A DNA stretch of 64,000 nucleotides from Magnolia sinica. Its lineage: Eukaryota > Streptophyta > Magnoliopsida > Magnoliales > Magnoliaceae. The stretch covers positions 5,022,001-5,086,000 of the forward strand of contig NC_080577.1 of assembly GCF_029962835.1 (NCBI RefSeq), in the 5' to 3' direction. How positions within the stretch are numbered: the stretch's first letter is position 1; each line of letters opens with the position of its first letter. Position numbers and translations under genes: made by a program. Below are positions 60,649-64,000 of this stretch, piece after piece. Below the pieces are notes generated by a model that saw only the letters and a program-made list of their open reading frames with translations, was not told the origin of the DNA and ran no database searches.

Positions 60649-61111
60649 ATAACCCCCCAGGCGTTTTTCTCCTGGATGAGTTGCAGAAGGAGAAAACCAA
60701 GCTCAGCTTCATCTCCTTCTGAGCTATTTTCTTTGGATTTTTGTCGTTTCCATTGCTTGAGGATTGAAAAGGATAGAGGTTTTGTAAATATGGGATTTTT
60801 CTTGTATAGATGCTGAGGAAGTAAAATACAGGTCGATCTTCTTTCTTTTCTACTTTCTTTTTCTTTACTCTTCTTGTCTTTTTCTTGGGTTTTCACTCAG
60901 CATTATTGAGGATTAAAAGAGGTGTTTTGAATGTGAAATGGGTTTCTGGTCTGCTCTTTTTGAGTATTGGAGACAGGAGTAAAAAACCAAGTTCTGATAT
61001 TCAACTGTTTTCTTTATGGAGAGGGGTTTTAGTAGCTTTCTGTATTGGTTTTTGGTATTGAATAGGCATTGATTTTGCAGAAGGAAGAAGACCCACTTCA
61101 GATTTTCAGCC
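60649..61111 (+). other. Probable 5' UTR and promoter-proximal region of the ABIL gene
   Basis: CT-rich, leader-like sequence. A TTTTGCAG acceptor-like site at 61073–61080, 31 bp before the ATG, suggests a 5' UTR intron; the donor is not clear. Confidence 0.45.
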
Positions 61112-63209
61112 ATGGAAACCATGTCTTCATCTTCTTCTCTGTCTGTTCCCCAAGACGCATCGACTTACGATGAAATCTCTATGCAGCAGAGCTTGCTCTT
61201 TTCAGACAGTCTCAGGGTAAGAGCTTTTTTCTTTCTTTTCTTTTCTTTTCTTTTCTTTTGAGCTGTTGATTCCATGGTTGTATTGCATGAATTGATGTCT
61301 CTGTTTTATTCTAGAAAATGCAGCTTTACATTCAGTTGTGGGTATTTTGTCCTCCGAAGACAAATGGGTTTCTGTTATTTATTTCAATTAGGAGATTTTA
61401 CTTATCTCTTAAATATTCACACCCACCTGATTAATAGATATATCCTTTCTTTTTCTACTCTTGGTAGTACAATGTAGGTGTGTCTACCATCTATCAGTCA
61501 GGACTGGTGTAAATGGTTCTTAAATTTCTGATAGATCATGGTTCTGCAGACGCCTTTTTGTTCAGCTAATGGAAATTGCCTATAATTTCAATAACCCGAG
61601 ATCTCTTTTCCCATCTCACAAATCACTGGCATTTTAATGTCTACATGGCTTTTGATTTTCAATTCCTATATTGTATTTGGGTTTCAGGATTTGAAGAATC
61701 TGAGGGCGCAGTTGTACTCTGCGGCGGAGTATTTTGAATTATCTTATAGCAACGATGACCAGAAACAGATGTACGTCCCTTTGATCCTACTTCATCTCAT
61801 CTTGTGTTTATTCTTCGAGGAATTCAGGTTTTGCTTCTGTCATTTTCCCCCATTGTTCTTCTTTTTATTGGAATTTGAATTGTGACCTTATGTAGAGTGG
61901 TGAGCACCTTGAAAGATTACGCAGTTCAAGCTCTTGTTAACACCGTCGATCATTTGGGTTCTGTTACATACAAGGTAAATGGCCTTTTGGATGAAAAGGT
62001 TGATGAGGTTTCGGGGACGGAGCTCCGGGTCTCTTGCATTGAACAGGTACTTCTGCGGTCGAATTGGATTTTGCTTTAGGAACCATAGTTTGTTGTGTGT
62101 TTTTCGAATCCAATGATTCTGAAATCGCTTCTAAAATAGCTGTTGGGAGCTTCTGATAAGCTGCATTCCTTTCTCTTCGTATAACTGAGAATGCAAAATT
62201 TTCTCGTGAATTGAACTGAAACCATGGATTTAATCGCTTTATAACCATGCTTGAGAATTCCTAACTAGACTTAGTTGTATTTTTTCCCTTCTTCTTTGCT
62301 GGTATTCTAGAGACTTCGTACATGCCAAGAATTCATTGACCGCGAGGGCATCGCGCAACAGTCGCTTGTAATCACAACACCGAAGTACCATAAGCGGTAC
62401 ATCTTACCAGGCAAACTACTAATCTTCCTCTTCTCCTCATTTTCATTCTTCATACATCATAGCAAGAAAGCAATGTCTTGTAATACCATCTGTATATTCA
62501 ATCTCCAAAACTTGGTTTCTAAAACCAATATTTGGATTCCTGATTACATTACTAAGATAGGATTTGTGGGCTTTTCTGGTTTTTCGGATCTCTTATCCAG
62601 TAGAGGAACCCATGAGTAGCTCTGGACCCACTCTGTCAAGATATCAAAGCTTCAACCAAGACAATGAGGATTATGACTGGCATCAACTTCGCACTGGTAA
62701 TGATGGACTTCCTCTATCGATGTAATGCGAGATATTGAAACGATCCACTCATATCATTATGTGATTTTTTTTTTCCAGCAATTCGTTCGAAGATTAGAGA
62801 CACTCCACCGTCTTCAGTCAGGTGAATGGAGTTGGTCCTTTTTCTTTTTTTTTTGGGTTCAAGAAATTCTCCTCCTGAAAGCATGTTTTAATTTCTTGGA
62901 GGTGTGTGGTTTATTGGATTCTCCATGCAGGAAATCGCGTTCTCCATCACCTTCGCCACGACCTGGAACGTTTTTCTTCACAGGTAATCTGGCAGGTATT
63001 GAGCTTCCATGGTTGGGGATCTTGTTTTCTGATTTGATGCAATTGGGTTCGAAGGTCTTCATTGGGTTTGTTGTACTGATAATGATTTATGCATGACTCA
63101 AGACAAAAGAGCAGCTTCACCAGTGCCTGGTTTACGTCCTCTATCTCGTTCTGGATCTCTCTCGACTAGTAGACCCACCACTCCAAACTCTTCAAATGCT
63201 GGACGACGG
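61112..63209 (+). CDS. ABI-like protein (ABIL), partial: first eight coding exons
   Basis: Exons: 61112–61216, 61688–61770, 61896–62046, 62311–62410, 62601–62696, 62779–62821, 62931–62983, 63103–63209; 738 nt, 246 codons, every junction in phase. The product matches plant ABIL proteins: [14 protein letters not shown] and [20 protein letters not shown] (residues 21–55), [20 protein letters not shown] and [17 protein letters not shown] (67–113), [21 protein letters not shown] (136–146), then a Ser/Pro/Arg-rich part ([17 protein letters not shown]). ABIL proteins are the Abi subunit of the SCAR/WAVE complex, which activates ARP2/3 and so drives actin branching. The N-terminal half is the helical part that contacts SCAR; the Pro/Ser part is flexible. 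Further exons must lie beyond 64000. Intron 4 (62411–62600) is GC–AG. The paralogue (ABIL1–4 type) is not resolved. Confidence 0.92.
62411..62600 (+). other. GC–AG intron in the ABIL gene
   Basis: Exon 4 ends ...TTACCAG and the intron starts GCAAACT and ends TTATCCAG. Joining gives CCA GTA GAG GAA (P V E E), the expected continuation of ...KRYILP. No GT donor nearby keeps the frame and the conserved protein. Confidence 0.8.
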
Positions 63210-64000
63210 GTAAGCACAATAACTTCTGGTATGATCTCTTGCAAGTTTCTAAAAAGAACCCTGTTATAGCTGCTTGCAAGCTTGGACTTGCCTGCTCTTG
63301 AAACACGAAAAGGGTGAGATCCAGCCTCTTCAACATGTGGGCCCCAACAGGTTGAAAACCTGGCTGATCTGGTCATTTCATGGGAGTTCATTGAATGTGC
63401 ACTGTAGACTGAGTTTTTAACAGTTCATTAACTGGACACATTGGGACTGTCCTAATGAACTTCCCAGATCTTGCAGACTTGCCACGTGCAGGAAGAGTAG
63501 GATTTGAAATACTACCCATCGCCATTATTTGGATATTTCACACGTGTATCACATGTGACCAACATGTGAAGACCTGTGAGCCACATGTGCATGAACTAGT
63601 GTGAAATACCCAGATAGCCATCACATTTCTCTTTTACGGATACTTTGTGCCTGTCACTAGTTCAAAATTCCAACCTAACGGAATTCGCTTGTTGTCATCC
63701 GAATAGTCCCACTCTCATCTATGTACTATCGGAAATAAACCGTTATGCATAAGAAGATATCTTACATTTCAAGGATTTGCCCCTTTGTTGAGTAAAGGGG
63801 TCTGAACTACAGTTATGTTGAAGAAAGAGGCTAAAGTGCCAAGTAGACGGCATATTCTCAAAAAGCATCTTAAACTTCTCCCAGTGTATACACCAAAATC
63901 ATAACCCATGTTGCTTTGCCTGTACTCTACCCATGTTGCTCTTATGACATCCCTGTTGAGTGCATTGCTAGATAGGTCTAGATAGAATAGGGTTTTGGGG
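63210..64000 (+). other. Start of ABIL intron 8, running past the window edge
   Basis: It begins GTAAGC after ...NAGRR. I found no further ABIL exon. An imperfect inverted repeat (ATTTCACACGTGT at 63535 and TAGTGTGAAATAC at 63598) may be a small insertion. Confidence 0.65.

Overview
This is nuclear DNA from a flowering plant. The genes are split by GT–AG introns and encode plant-only families (DUF688, RKD/RWP-RK, ABI-like). Retrotransposons and MITEs fill most of the rest, and a short plastid atpB fragment is present. The dense load of GTGGGGCCCACC-type fold-back elements looks to me like a magnoliid or other early-diverging angiosperm, but that is an impression and not something I could test. 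I saw no bacterial-type operon, CRISPR array, rRNA gene or true tRNA gene.

Layout. (1) 743–6012 (+): a two-exon DUF688 gene with a 4.5-kb intron full of MITEs; the last 20 codons are at 5950–6012. (2) 7317–23230: an old duplication (about 2 kb and 1.2 kb, counted without the insertions) later split by a solo LTR (8830–9633, TSD ATATA), a MITE (7434–8112) and a complete Tekay-type Ty3/gypsy chromovirus (10334–22234, minus strand, TSD CCATT). The chromovirus has almost identical 3.1-kb LTRs, an iMet primer site, five in-frame stops in gag-pol and an 83-nt intron-like sequence between RNase H and integrase. (3) 23231–27902: MITEs, a SINE and unassigned AT-rich DNA. (4) 27913–31001 (-): an RKD-type RWP-RK transcription factor with two coding exons and a MITE starting 10 bp after its stop codon. 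(5) 31010–48522: no intact gene; many nested MITEs and a degraded plastid atpB 3' end (37741–37890). (6) 48523–55608: a roughly 4-kb solo LTR with a second 3.1-kb solo LTR (50367–53480, TSD CAAGT) nested inside it. (7) 55614–60648: nested MITEs, a solo LTR and a SINE. (8) 61112 to the right edge (+): the first eight coding exons (246 codons) of an ABI-like (ABIL) subunit of the SCAR/WAVE actin-regulating complex; the 3' end lies outside the window.

The three host genes are unrelated and show no functional clustering. What is most unusual is in the mobile DNA: a retrotransposon with an intron-like sequence and stop codons that has nonetheless inserted recently, and a large set of Mutator-like fold-back MITEs (9-bp target duplications at several copies) that share a core but differ near their ends. 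One MITE forms a long hairpin inside the transcribed DUF688 intron.
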